Origin: JAAELZ01 sp965237485
GTDB lineage: Bacteria > Pseudomonadota > Gammaproteobacteria > Arenicellales > Poriferihabitantaceae
Assembly: GCA_965237485.1 (NCBI GenBank)
Contig: CBDEFQ010000009.1
Span: 1,178,001 to 1,242,000, forward strand
DNA: 64,000 nt
Reading direction: 5' to 3'
The notes under the pieces were generated by a model. That model saw only the letters and a list, made by a program, of their open reading frames with translations. It searched no databases and was not told the DNA's origin. The translations under genes and the position numbers were made by a program. Shown here piece by piece: positions 17,738 through 26,087 of this stretch (positions are counted from its first letter, which is position 1; the number at the start of each line of letters is the position of its first letter).

Positions 17738-18460
17738 ATGCAATCGCGTGACCAACATTACGCCGACTTAAAATCGGACATAGAAGCTTTCGAGTTTGAT
17801 CACTCGGTCACCAAGGTATTTGCCGATATGATTCGCCGTTCTGTACCTGGCTACAGCGCCGTCATTGCGATGACTGGGGTCATCGCAGGTGATTATGCGG
17901 CTGAACATACCCACATCTACGATTTGGGCTGTTCCTTAGGCACTGGCTTGCTTTCCTGCGCGCAATATGCACCCAAAAGTTGCTCACTGATTGGCGTGGA
18001 TAACTCACCCTCGATGCTCAAAGACTGCAAAAAACATCTAGCCGATATCGAACAGCGTTATGACCTTAGGTGCGAAAGCAGCCAAGACTGCGAAATCAGC
18101 AATGCGTCTATGGTAATTATGAATTACACCCTGCAGTTCATCGCCCCTAACGAACGCCTGAAAATGCTACAAAGTGTTTACGCTGGCCTCAACCTAGGCG
18201 GCGTACTACTGCTGTCAGAAAAAGTTGTGTTTGAAGACCCCATCACTGAAAAACAAATGACGGATTTGTATTACGCTTTTAAACGTGAAAACGGCTATAG
18301 CGAATTGGAGATCAGCCAAAAACGTAGCGCACTTGAAAAAGTGCTTATTCCACAAACCGAGCGAGAACACATCGAGCAATTAAACCAAGCCGGGTTTTCT
18401 CGGTCAAACCTGTGGTTTCAATGCCTCAACTTTAAATCGTTTTTGGCGGTTAAAGCCTAA
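17738..18460 (+). CDS. cmoA: Carboxy-S-adenosyl-L-methionine synthase
   Basis: This 240-residue class I SAM-fold enzyme has YDLGCSLGTGLLS (motif I), IGVDNSPSM, and the SLEKVLIPQTEREHI-like C-terminal region of CmoA. It makes carboxy-SAM from SAM and prephenate, the donor for the cmo5U34 modification of tRNAs that read NNG codons. The stop at 18460 is directly followed by the cmoB ATG, so the pair is co-translated. Length is normal. Confidence 0.93.
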   Translation: MQSRDQHYADLKSDIEAFEFDHSVTKVFADMIRRSVPGYSAVIAMTGVIAGDYAAEHTHIYDLGCSLGTGLLSCAQYAPKSCSLIGVDNSPSMLKDCKKHLADIEQRYDLRCESSQDCEISNASMVIMNYTLQFIAPNERLKMLQSVYAGLNLGGVLLLSEKVVFEDPITEKQMTDLYYAFKRENGYSELEISQKRSALEKVLIPQTEREHIEQLNQAGFSRSNLWFQCLNFKSFLAVKA

Positions 18461-19450
18461 ATGGATTTAAAAACCGGGCTACGAACAGCGCAATTAAAGC
18501 ACCATTTCGAACAGTTGAATTGCCGCTGGAGTGAGTCATTAGACGAGCAAACAGACATCCACATTGCGCAATTAAATAATGGCAATTTACGCCGTTGGAT
18601 TAACGCGCTAGAACAGATGCCGAATATTAAAGAGTGCGCCAGCAAGTTGAATCAAGCTACCATTTCAATCCATTCTGAACAGATCACCACTGCGGATCAA
18701 TTACAGATTCGTACCCAATTGCAAGCTCTAATGCCGTGGAGAAAAGGGCCATATGAATTATTTGGCATGCTTATCGACACCGAATGGCGCTCAGATTATA
18801 AGTGGCAGCGATTACAAAACGACATAACTTCACTAGCGGGTAAAACGGTGTTAGACGTCGGCTGCGCTAACGGCTATTTTAGTTTACGCATGGCGGGTTG
18901 CGGCGCGAAATTGGTTGTTGGGGTCGATCCAAGTTGGTTATTTATAGCGCAGTTTATGTCTATTCAGCACTATCTTGATCCGACACTCGCGGTTTATTTA
19001 CTTCCATTTACCCTGGAGGAAGTTCCGTGCCCATTGCACTTTTTTGATACGGTTTTCTCTATGGGCGTTTTATACCATCGTAAATCTCCTTTCGACCACT
19101 TACAAGCGTGTTTAGATGCCCTAAAACCCGGCGGGCAACTGGTGCTTGAAACCTTGGTCATTGAAGATAAACAGGGCGAAGTATTGGTGCCGCAAGACCG
19201 CTATGCGCGTATGCGTAATGTTTGGTTTATTCCTAACACCGAAGTTTTGTGCAGCTGGCTTATACGCGCAGGCTTTAAATCAACTAAGCTAATAGATGAA
19301 TCTAACACTAGCACCGATGAGCAACGCGCTACCGATTGGATGCAGTTTGCATCCTTGGATAAATGTCTTGATCCTAGCAACCCCAGAAAAACTATTGAAG
19401 GTTACCCAGCGCCACGGCGCGCAATTATTTCTGCGCAAAAGCCTATTTAA
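18461..19450 (+). CDS. cmoB: tRNA U34 carboxymethyltransferase
   Basis: 329 residues. The N-terminal third binds tRNA; a SAM-fold domain follows with VLDVGCANGYFSLRM, VVGVDPSWLF and FSMGVLYHRKSP, characteristic of CmoB. It transfers the carboxymethyl group from the CmoA product to ho5U34. It starts on the base after the cmoA stop. Length and motifs are canonical and no defects are visible. Confidence 0.94.
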   Translation: MDLKTGLRTAQLKHHFEQLNCRWSESLDEQTDIHIAQLNNGNLRRWINALEQMPNIKECASKLNQATISIHSEQITTADQLQIRTQLQALMPWRKGPYELFGMLIDTEWRSDYKWQRLQNDITSLAGKTVLDVGCANGYFSLRMAGCGAKLVVGVDPSWLFIAQFMSIQHYLDPTLAVYLLPFTLEEVPCPLHFFDTVFSMGVLYHRKSPFDHLQACLDALKPGGQLVLETLVIEDKQGEVLVPQDRYARMRNVWFIPNTEVLCSWLIRAGFKSTKLIDESNTSTDEQRATDWMQFASLDKCLDPSNPRKTIEGYPAPRRAIISAQKPI

Positions 19451-19595
19451 ACCGCCCACCCTTAAGGTCGTGTCGCCTGTATTACATTTTCAGTCTTAAA
19501 ACAAATGCAAACCACTTTTCCGATACGACCACTTGATTTACCATTACCATTACCATCACTGAACATTCGCATTTAAATACCAATAATTATTCGCC

Positions 19596-20759
19596 ATGGG
19601 AATTGCAACTAAAGACCAAATAAACGCTGTACAACAGCCTATTGAAACAGCCAATGGCATGCCCAATTCAGCCTATACCAGCCAACAGGCCTTTGAATTC
19701 GAGCGTGATAATGTTTTTGCGCCAAGCTGGGCTGCGGTGGGCTTTGTCAGCGAATTACCGGAAAATGGTTATGTAAAACCAATCGACTTTATGGGCTTAC
19801 CGATTGCGCTACTTCGTAACCAAGAAGGCCAGATTAATGTTTTTCATAATGTGTGCAGTCACCGAGGCATGCGTCTGGTGCAAGCAGAGCGTAGCGTACC
19901 AACTATGTTAGTTTGCCCATATCATTCCTGGACCTATAATTTAGATGGGGAGCTTAAAGCCACGCCACATATTGGCGGAGTAAATATCCACCAGGCCGAC
20001 AATATGGATTGTAGCCAGCATGGCTTAAAACCAATTCGTAGTGCAATATGGATGGGCATGATATTTATCAATCTCTCTGGGGAAGCCGATGATTTTGACG
20101 TACACACCCAACCACTAACCGAGCACTGGGCAGAATTTATCGGCGAAGACGGCTTGGACTTGCTGCGTTTACCCCCAGACTTCAACTCACTCACTATTGA
20201 TGTAAATTGCAATTGGAAATTGGCGGTTGAAAATTATTGCGAGGCCTATCACCTGCCATATATCCACCCCAGATTAAACTCGTATTCTAAACTTGAAGAC
20301 CACTACAACATCATGATTGTCGACCGCTTTGGTGGCCAAGGTAGTTGGGCCTACACGCTAGCGGAATCAGCGGGCACCCGTTTACATGCCTTCCCCGACT
20401 GGCCTCTTGAGCAACTTTCAACTGCTGAGTATGTAAGTTTTTATCCAAACGTGTTGCTGGGTTTGCAAGCGGATCATGCTTTTGCGATTATTCTTGACCC
20501 TGTATCTCACAACTTCACCCGCGAGCGATTGGAACTATATATGGTTGGCGAAGAGTCTACCCAAGAAAGCTATGCTTCCTGTCGCGATGTTACTTTAAAA
20601 GCTTGGCGCGAAGTGTTCAGTGAAGATGTGCAAGTAGTAGAAGGAATGCAACAAGGGCGCAATTCACCCGCTTATAACGGGGGCGTGTTTTCTCCGGTTA
20701 TGGATAATGCCAGCCACCATTTTCATCAATGGGTAGCGAGTAAATATCAAGCGGCGTAA
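19596..20759 (+). CDS. Rieske [2Fe-2S] ring-hydroxylating-type oxygenase, alpha subunit
   Basis: 387 residues. The Rieske cluster ligands are C87/H89 (CSH) and C107/H110 (CPYH). The mononuclear iron site is in ENYCEAYHLPYIHP (H219, H224), preceded by NWKLAVEN. The pattern is closest to the choline/glycine-betaine monooxygenase-like branch rather than classic benzene dioxygenases, but the substrate is not determined. It acts in the cytosol and needs an electron donor. A rubredoxin gene begins 9 bp after its stop, and no ferredoxin-reductase gene is adjacent. A glycine-betaine-related methyltransferase lies 5 kb downstream. Confidence 0.87.
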   Translation: MGIATKDQINAVQQPIETANGMPNSAYTSQQAFEFERDNVFAPSWAAVGFVSELPENGYVKPIDFMGLPIALLRNQEGQINVFHNVCSHRGMRLVQAERSVPTMLVCPYHSWTYNLDGELKATPHIGGVNIHQADNMDCSQHGLKPIRSAIWMGMIFINLSGEADDFDVHTQPLTEHWAEFIGEDGLDLLRLPPDFNSLTIDVNCNWKLAVENYCEAYHLPYIHPRLNSYSKLEDHYNIMIVDRFGGQGSWAYTLAESAGTRLHAFPDWPLEQLSTAEYVSFYPNVLLGLQADHAFAIILDPVSHNFTRERLELYMVGEESTQESYASCRDVTLKAWREVFSEDVQVVEGMQQGRNSPAYNGGVFSPVMDNASHHFHQWVASKYQAA

Positions 20760-20768
20760 CGGCGTTCT

Positions 20769-20936
20769 ATGAAAAAGTGGTTATGCGTTATTTGTGGGCT
20801 GGTTTACGACGAAGCCGAAGGTTGGCCAGATGATGGAATACCGCCGGGCACAGCGTGGGCAGACGTACCCGATGATTGGGTTTGCCCAGATTGCTTTGCT
20901 GAAAAAGAAGATTTTAAAATGGTGGAAATCAGCTAA
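20769..20936 (+). CDS. Rubredoxin
   Basis: This 55-residue protein begins MKKWLCVICGLVYDEAEGWP and continues to DWVCPDCFAEKEDF. The four iron-binding cysteines form two pairs, C6-x2-C9 and C39-x2-C42, exactly the rubredoxin spacing, with the usual GIPPGTAW loop between. It is a one-electron carrier. Its position 9 bp downstream of the Rieske oxygenase makes it a likely redox partner of that enzyme. Wider sampling of genomes would show whether this pairing is conserved. Confidence 0.92.
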   Translation: MKKWLCVICGLVYDEAEGWPDDGIPPGTAWADVPDDWVCPDCFAEKEDFKMVEIS

Positions 20937-21066
20937 AGCGCACCGTCAAGGTCGCTATATGTTCTGGCCCAATTTCGTAACATAGGAAGCAAATTTGATA
21001 AGGGAGTTGCTGTTGGCTGTTGGCAATTATTACTTTAGTGGCCCACATAACGAATAAGGATTAGCC

Positions 21067-21082
21067 GTCGCGCAGCCGCGAC
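21067..21082. terminator. GC-rich hairpin downstream of rubredoxin
   Basis: GTCGCG-CAGC-CGCGAC is a perfect 6-bp stem followed by CTTTAT-like sequence. It may terminate the oxygenase-rubredoxin transcript, or be the terminal hairpin of the IS91-type relic that begins next to it. The remainder of 20937-21154 shows nothing else. Confidence 0.4.
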
Positions 21083-21154
21083 TTTATCCAATATTTGAAC
21101 AAGCTCGGGGTTACCTTTATTAAGTAAATATATCCACCACTGGTCCTTGTGACT

Positions 21155-21400
21155 TTAAGCATTTGGAGTTTCGCTTAGGATTGCAGGCGAGTGGGCACCT
21201 CTCTCGCCGAGTGATGGTACTTTCTTATGGCAAAAATTTGTGGTCCTCCGTATAGAGTGGTTTTGGGATTCATTGCACTGCCCACAATGTGTAAACATGA
21301 GGCCACATTGGGCCGTGCGGCACCCACCAATGGCGTTGGCGGCGCTGCGCAGTGGGCGTAAGGCGTCGGGATGTCGGTTTAGTATCGAGGCAAGTTCCAA
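21155..21400 (-). pseudogene. IS91-family transposase, N-terminal fragment
   Basis: The first ~45 residues (ILNRHPDALRPLRSAANAIG then GCRTAQCGLMFTHCGQCNES) match the zinc-binding N-terminus of IS91-type rolling-circle transposases. The frame then loses similarity and ends at 21155. The catalytic YxxxY region is absent, so the element cannot transpose. It is cotranscribed in arrangement with the integrase-like gene upstream, as is usual in IS91 relatives. Confidence 0.7.
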
Positions 21401-22307
21401 TAGTCGATTATCTCAAAGTCCAATCCATCAATCAGTGTGTTTATCCGCGAGCCGGTATTACGCTGCGTCACTTCGGTGAGTTGCGTGTAAAGTGCCGTTG
21501 TCTTGGGACATTCATGGCCCATCTCGCGCTGAATGGCGCGCAAGTAAACGCCCTACTCAACCAAATGCGCGCCATAGCAGAGGCGGAAAGTGTGGATGGT
21601 AACGCGTTTATGAATACCGCAACTTTTGACGATGACCTTGAATGATTTTTGCAAGCCGCCGCGGTCCATGAGGGCGTTGGCTGAGCAGCGAAGTTCGTTG
21701 GTTTTGCCCCGGGGAAACAATCATTTAGGGGTACGATGACTGGCCCAATAAGTGCGCAATAAGCCGAGCGTTCGATCGGGGAGGAACACAACTCGATCTT
21801 TACGATCTTTACGACCTTTACCGCAACGTACATGCACATTATGGCGGGCACTGTCGATGTCAGCAATGGTCAGATTGAGTGCTTCGCTCAGGCGTAGTGC
21901 CATGCTGTACACGCACCAGAGATAAGTTTGGTAACGCACTTCGCGTGTCTGGCTGATGACGCAGCCCACCTCGGCCGTCGACAGTATGTCAGGCAAGGTT
22001 TTAACCCTAGGCGGCTTTACAATCTCTACCCACTGCCATGATTTATTGAGGAGGTGGCGATAAAAGAACTGCAGGCCGTTACGTTCGAGTTTTACCGTAG
22101 ACCAAGAATGGCTGTGTACCAGAGACAAGAAGTAGTCCCGTAATTGTTGTTGGCTGAGCTGGTCGGGACAACAATCAAAGAACCCCGACACTCCCCGCAC
22201 AGCTCGCGTATAGGCATCTATAGTTACATCGGCTTGCCTTGCAGGCGAAGTACGTTAATATGTTGTTGGTAAAGACAGTCAAAACGAGATTGTTCGGATG
22301 AGTTCAT
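21401..22307 (-). pseudogene. IS91-associated tyrosine recombinase, decayed
   Basis: From the ATG at 22307 (MNSSEQSRFDCLYQQHINVL) a single-base loss after ~27 codons breaks the frame. It resumes as RAVRGVSGFF and continues through the catalytic-arginine region SMALRLSEALNLTIADID. After a stop at 21721-21723 it can be followed through HTFRLCYGAHL and MGHECPKTTALYTQL, which contain the H-x-x-R and Tyr motifs. At least two frame defects and one stop are present. The parent is an XerC/D-like integrase typical of IS91-family elements. Confidence 0.75.
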
Positions 22308-22323
22308 GGTGTATTCCTATTAA

Positions 22324-22486
22324 CCTAGATAAATCAGTTAAAACACGAAAGTCCATGCAAGCTCTTGATGCACCTAGCAAAATCAAAAAAAACCTTATCA
22401 CCAATAAGGTGACCGCGACTTTTTTGATTTCACTATGCACTTCAATTGCTTACATGTCTTTTCCGCGTTTAACTGATTTATCTAGG
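22324..22486. mobile_element. 163-bp MITE related to the IS1380-family element
   Basis: The ends are perfect inverted repeats (CCTAGATAAATCAGTTAAA versus TTTAACTGATTTATCTAGG). It is flanked by direct repeats ATTAA (22319-22323 and 22487-22491) and contains no gene. The end sequence is closely related to the ends of the IS1380-family element at 55916-57621, so that transposase is the likely mobiliser. A truncated second copy lies at 54146-54249. Confidence 0.88.
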
Positions 22487-22755
22487 ATTAAACAGATTAC
22501 GCAACATTGGGTATGGACTTTTTGTCTAGCAAGTTGACTCATTGTCGTTCCACACGATATATCGATGATTAGCATTAGCCCATTCGTCGTCAATTTCAAT
22601 CAGAATGGCACTGACTAATCGTAACCAAGCCTCTCGGTTAGGAAAGACTCTGACCAAGCGGGTGCGCCGCTTAAGTTCTTGTTGAACCGTCCGTTCAATG
22701 CGGTTGGAGGTTCGCATTTTCTTTTGGTGTCTATCTGGCAAGGCAAACACATTTA

Positions 22756-23931
22756 GGGCTTGTCGGATAATTAATAGAATACGTGAGATAATATGGGCTA
22801 ATTCTAGTCAGCCTGCAATTTTGAGCAAACGTCATCAAAGCCAACTGTTCCTAACCTTAGATTCTCTGGTTAGCTCTGAACATCCCTACCGTAAACTCGA
22901 TGAGCTATTATGTTTTGGTGCATTGAGTAAACCCTTCTCTAAAATATATGCCACCCGTGGCCCTAAAGGCCGAGGTGTTGAGTTCGGCTTACGTGCCTTG
23001 GTGCTTCAGTTCATGGAAGATTTAAGTGATAGAGAAATGGAGCGATACTTATCAGAGAATCTGGCCGCTAAGTGGTTTTGTGATTCAGGACTGGAACAGA
23101 GCACTCCTGATCATAGTTACTTTGGTGATTTTCGCTCACGCATTGGAACCAGGGGTATGATGAATTTATTTGACCGTGTTCGGAGCGGGTTAGTTTCAAT
23201 GGGCTTAGTACGAGAAGTATTCACATTTGTCGATGCCAGCCAGTTGGTCAGTAAGCTAACCACTTGGGATGATAGAGATAAGGCGATAAAGATGGGATTA
23301 GAGGAGTTCAACAATAAGACAGTTGATAAAGTTGCGGCGGACAAGCAAGCACGGTTTGGGTGCAAGGGAAATAGCAAATATTGGTATGGTTACAAAGAGC
23401 ATGCATCAGTGGATATGCAAAGTGGCTTGATCAATAAAATAGCGGCCACCTCGGCTGAGGTAACGGATGCAAGCGGCTTGAAGCATGTTTGCCCTAAGTC
23501 GGGTGCTGTTTATGCGGACAAGGGTTATTGCGTGAGCCCGGCCAAAACCACGCTCAGGCGCAACGGTTGCCATGATGCAACAATCAAGAAGAACAATATG
23601 CATGGCAAGAATAGAGACAAAGACCGTTGGATTAGCAAAATTCGTTCACCATATGAGCGAGTGTTTGCTCATCGCAATAAGCGAGTTCGTTATAAAGGGT
23701 TGGCTAAAGTCCAGTTCCAAGTTGGAATCAGGGGCTTATGTTTTAACCTTAAGCGATTAATGGCATTGGGAGTTGAACGAGTTGAATTGGTGCCGGCCTA
23801 GGGATAGATCCGTCTATTGGTGGCAAAATGGCTGCTAATAGACGGTTTATTGCACAAAAAACGCGTTGCTGAGCAAACTAAAAGCGACTTCGGCGAAAAC
23901 CCTGTTTGAAATTGTATTAACCGACGAGCCC
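22756..23931 (+). mobile_element. IS5-like element copy A
   Basis: 1176 bp with inverted-repeat ends beginning GGGCTTGTCGG (left) and ending CCGACGAGCCC (right). It is flanked by ATTTA on both sides (22751-22755 and 23932-23936); the uninterrupted target is seen in copy 2 of the host element. Three copies of identical length occur in the window. Confidence 0.92.
22821..23801 (+). CDS. IS5/IS1182-like transposase, copy A
   Basis: This 326-residue DDE transposase starts at a TTG (MSKRHQSQLFLTLDSLV). The catalytic residues are likely D138 (TFVDASQLV), D233 (YADKGYCV) and E279 (RSPYERVF), with the IS5-type N-terminal region ALVLQFMEDLSDREMERYL. The frame is intact and almost identical to the copies at 37343-38323 and 58491-59471 (the one residue difference noticed in this comparison is Pro/Ala at position 48). 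The strong conservation suggests recent transposition. The exact IS5 versus IS1182 placement is uncertain. Confidence 0.88.
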   Translation: MSKRHQSQLFLTLDSLVSSEHPYRKLDELLCFGALSKPFSKIYATRGPKGRGVEFGLRALVLQFMEDLSDREMERYLSENLAAKWFCDSGLEQSTPDHSYFGDFRSRIGTRGMMNLFDRVRSGLVSMGLVREVFTFVDASQLVSKLTTWDDRDKAIKMGLEEFNNKTVDKVAADKQARFGCKGNSKYWYGYKEHASVDMQSGLINKIAATSAEVTDASGLKHVCPKSGAVYADKGYCVSPAKTTLRRNGCHDATIKKNNMHGKNRDKDRWISKIRSPYERVFAHRNKRVRYKGLAKVQFQVGIRGLCFNLKRLMALGVERVELVPA

Positions 23932-25073
23932 ATTTAACCCTTCAGGCACATTGTTTTCTAGCCACTGCGCCAAGTGAGCATGCTTTTCCTGGTACTGGCT
24001 CACAAGGACTTTTAGATTAACCTGAGCAGCTGCCATATTGGGTGCATTCCAAACACTACGCAGCTCACCACCAATGCGCTGCTTGATCTTGTGATTGGGG
24101 GCATGATGCATTGCATTCTGCGCCAGATGAAACTGGCAACGCTGCCAAGGTATACCTGGGAACACTGCCTTTCTAGCGGCTTTTAAGCCACGGTGATCAT
24201 CACTGACAATAAACTCAATACCATGTATGCCCCGGTCAGCCAAGCCTTTGAGGAACGCTCGCCAGTTAACCTCGGCTTCATTAAGCGCCATTGCCGTTCC
24301 TAATACGCAACGCCGTCCACAAGGCAATACACCCACCGCACTCAACACCGCCATATCAATCACTTGGTGGCCCTCACGCACCTTTTCATAACGCGCATCA
24401 AGGATTAGGTAAGAGACTTTACCCAACGGACGATCACGCCAGACTTTTAACGCCTCATCCATGCTCTGGTTAGCCCGTGAGACCGGTGTAGAGGAGATGC
24501 TTTCAATACCCATGCTCTGCATGACTTTTTCGACTCGGCGCGTGCTAACGCCCGTCACGTACATTTCAGCAACGGTCAGCATCATCGCACGTTGGCTGCG
24601 TAAGCCGCGTTCTAGCGATTGAGGGTAAAAAGGTTCATCAACGTGTTGAGCGGTCTTTGGGATACGCAGATTGAGCGTACCGGCTTGCGTATCGATACGC
24701 TTATCCTGGTAGCCATGGGCAAACCCTGGCCGGTCTTGACTATGCTCATAGTGTGATGCGCCTGGAAACGGCTCTCTTTCAATCTCCATCGCCTCATTGA
24801 GCAGTGCGGTGAGCACGGGGCGCATGGCATCGGGGCCTTCTGAGATGTGTGTTCCACTACTACGTCAAATACGTTATTGTTTGATTGGGTCATTTGGGTG
24901 TCTCCAGTATTTTAATTGCTTAAAACAGGGAACGCACAAATGGCTCAACTTACAAGACACCAAGATAGAAAATTTGAATAAATCAAAAATTCGAAAAAAT
25001 TCCCCCTGGGGGAAAAAGGCCATACTGCTCTATCTAATATAAAAGTCCATACCTGAAGTTACAGTATCAAAAT

Positions 25074-25800
25074 AAACCCACTTTTGTAATGGTACATTCA
25101 GCATGGATGGGAGGCTGGTCATTTGAGCATGTTGGAAAAGGATTGACCGAACAAGGATATAATTATAAAGCACCCGATTTACCTGCTCATGGTCAAAACA
25201 AAACCCCTGTCTCTGAAGCTTCAATGTCCTCTTATGTCAAAACAGTGACAGATGTCATTGATAAAATCGAAGGTTCGGTAATATTAGTTGGGCATAGCTT
25301 TGGCGGAGTCGTTGCGAGCCAAATTGCTGAGGAAAGACCTAAAAGGTTAAGGCCATTCACTATTTGTGTGCTTTTATGTTGCCTAACGGTGTGTCATTCA
25401 TGGATGCCACTCAAGGCATTAAGGATTCTAAAGTGTTAAATAACTTATTTTTCTCAGAGGATAAGCTATTAGTGGGCATCAAAGAAGAAGCTTTACATGA
25501 GGCTGTTGCACATGATGTGACTGAAGCAACTTTTTTTGGCAGCTAAACCTTATTTGGTGCTCGAGCCTACCGAGCCACTTGGTGAAAAACTAAAGCTGAC
25601 AGATAAAAATTACGGGCAAATTCCTCGTTTTTACACGAACTGTACTAAAGATAGTGCTATTCCACCTCACGTGCAAAAAGCAATGATAAAACATACCTGT
25701 TAAAAAAACATATACATTACCTTCAAGTCATGCGCCTATTTTTTCAATGCCTGATAAAGTTGCTGAGGTTTTAGTGGATACAGCTATAAGCAGCCACTAA
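25074..25800 (+). pseudogene. Alpha/beta hydrolase, decayed
   Basis: Fragments in changing frames give KPTFVMVHSAWMGGWSFEHV, then the nucleophile motif VGHSFGGVVAS. After a frameshift near 25345-25365 the sequence continues LPNGVSFMDATQGIKD, then LVLEPTEPLGEKL after another shift near 25540, and ends with SSHAPIFSMPDKVAEVLV carrying the expected catalytic His region. The parent resembles EstC/salicylate-esterase-like hydrolases. The N-terminal signal or start is missing. At least three frame changes make it a clear pseudogene next to the IS cluster. Confidence 0.75.
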
Positions 25801-25903
25801 AATAAAAATATTACAAGTTGCTCCTTAAAAAGCAGCAAGCACGAGTACTTTCAGAAAAGGTGACGGATTAACCTGCTTCTGCTTTTCGCGGCAAGTGCAA
25901 TCT

Positions 25904-26038
25904 CTAGGCCCTAGCATTAAAATAGTCGGTATGCACCGCTTGCATCATTACTTGGGCGCCCCATAAACCGGATACCTGACCGTCATATCGGCTAACTAAT
26001 TCTTGGCCTAGGCCCCCATCTAAAATGGTAATTGTCAT
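25904..26038 (-). pseudogene. Remnant of a second homocysteine S-methyltransferase
   Basis: The 44-residue frame MTITILDGGLGQELVSRYDG followed by VSGLWGAQVMMQ matches the N-terminus of homocysteine S-methyltransferase family proteins. It skips the expected next segment and stops after HTDYFNARA. It lies 50 bp downstream of the intact betaine-homocysteine methyltransferase on the same strand, suggesting a former two-gene operon that has lost most of this gene. Confidence 0.65.
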
Positions 26039-26087
26039 GTTAGGCGGTTGACGTTTCGTATTGGCCTCAGCTGAGTATGAAGAAGTG

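Larger units (their letters stand above)
22526..24893 (-). pseudogene. IS256-family (mutator-type) transposase, interrupted
   Basis: The coding sequence runs from 24893 through MRPVLTALLNEAMEI, LILDARYEKV, IVSDDHRGLKAARK and CQFHLAQN to PEGLN at the IS5 insertion, then resumes as VFALPDRHQKKMRTSN to a stop at 22526. Apart from the insertion the C-terminal part is intact. Near the N-terminus, the frame of the first ATG (MTQSNNNVFDVVVEH) and that of the main body differ by two bases. Copy 2 has the same discrepancy. Either the natural start is the internal ATG or both copies descend from a defective parent. Confidence 0.8.
22495..24924 (-). mobile_element. Second IS256-type element, copy 1, interrupted by an IS5-like element
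   Basis: The boundaries were inferred by comparing the two copies (here and 52898-54145). They share sequence from GATTACGCAACATTGGG to GCTTAAA, and the ends form an imperfect inverted repeat (TTACGCAA / TTAAGCAA). The MITE abuts the left end. An IS5-like element (22756-23931) sits inside the transposase gene with a 5-bp duplication. Confidence 0.75.

Noticed and set aside
23117..23377. Antisense frames recurring in all three IS5-like copies (also in IS256 and IS3 copies)
   Set aside because: They recur only because the elements are repeated; they have no protein features and are shadows of the transposase genes.
25004..25018. TTCCCCCTGGGGGAA palindrome near the hydrolase relic
   Set aside because: The arms meet with a single central base, so it cannot form a hairpin, and no gene with a matching promoter follows; probably chance.
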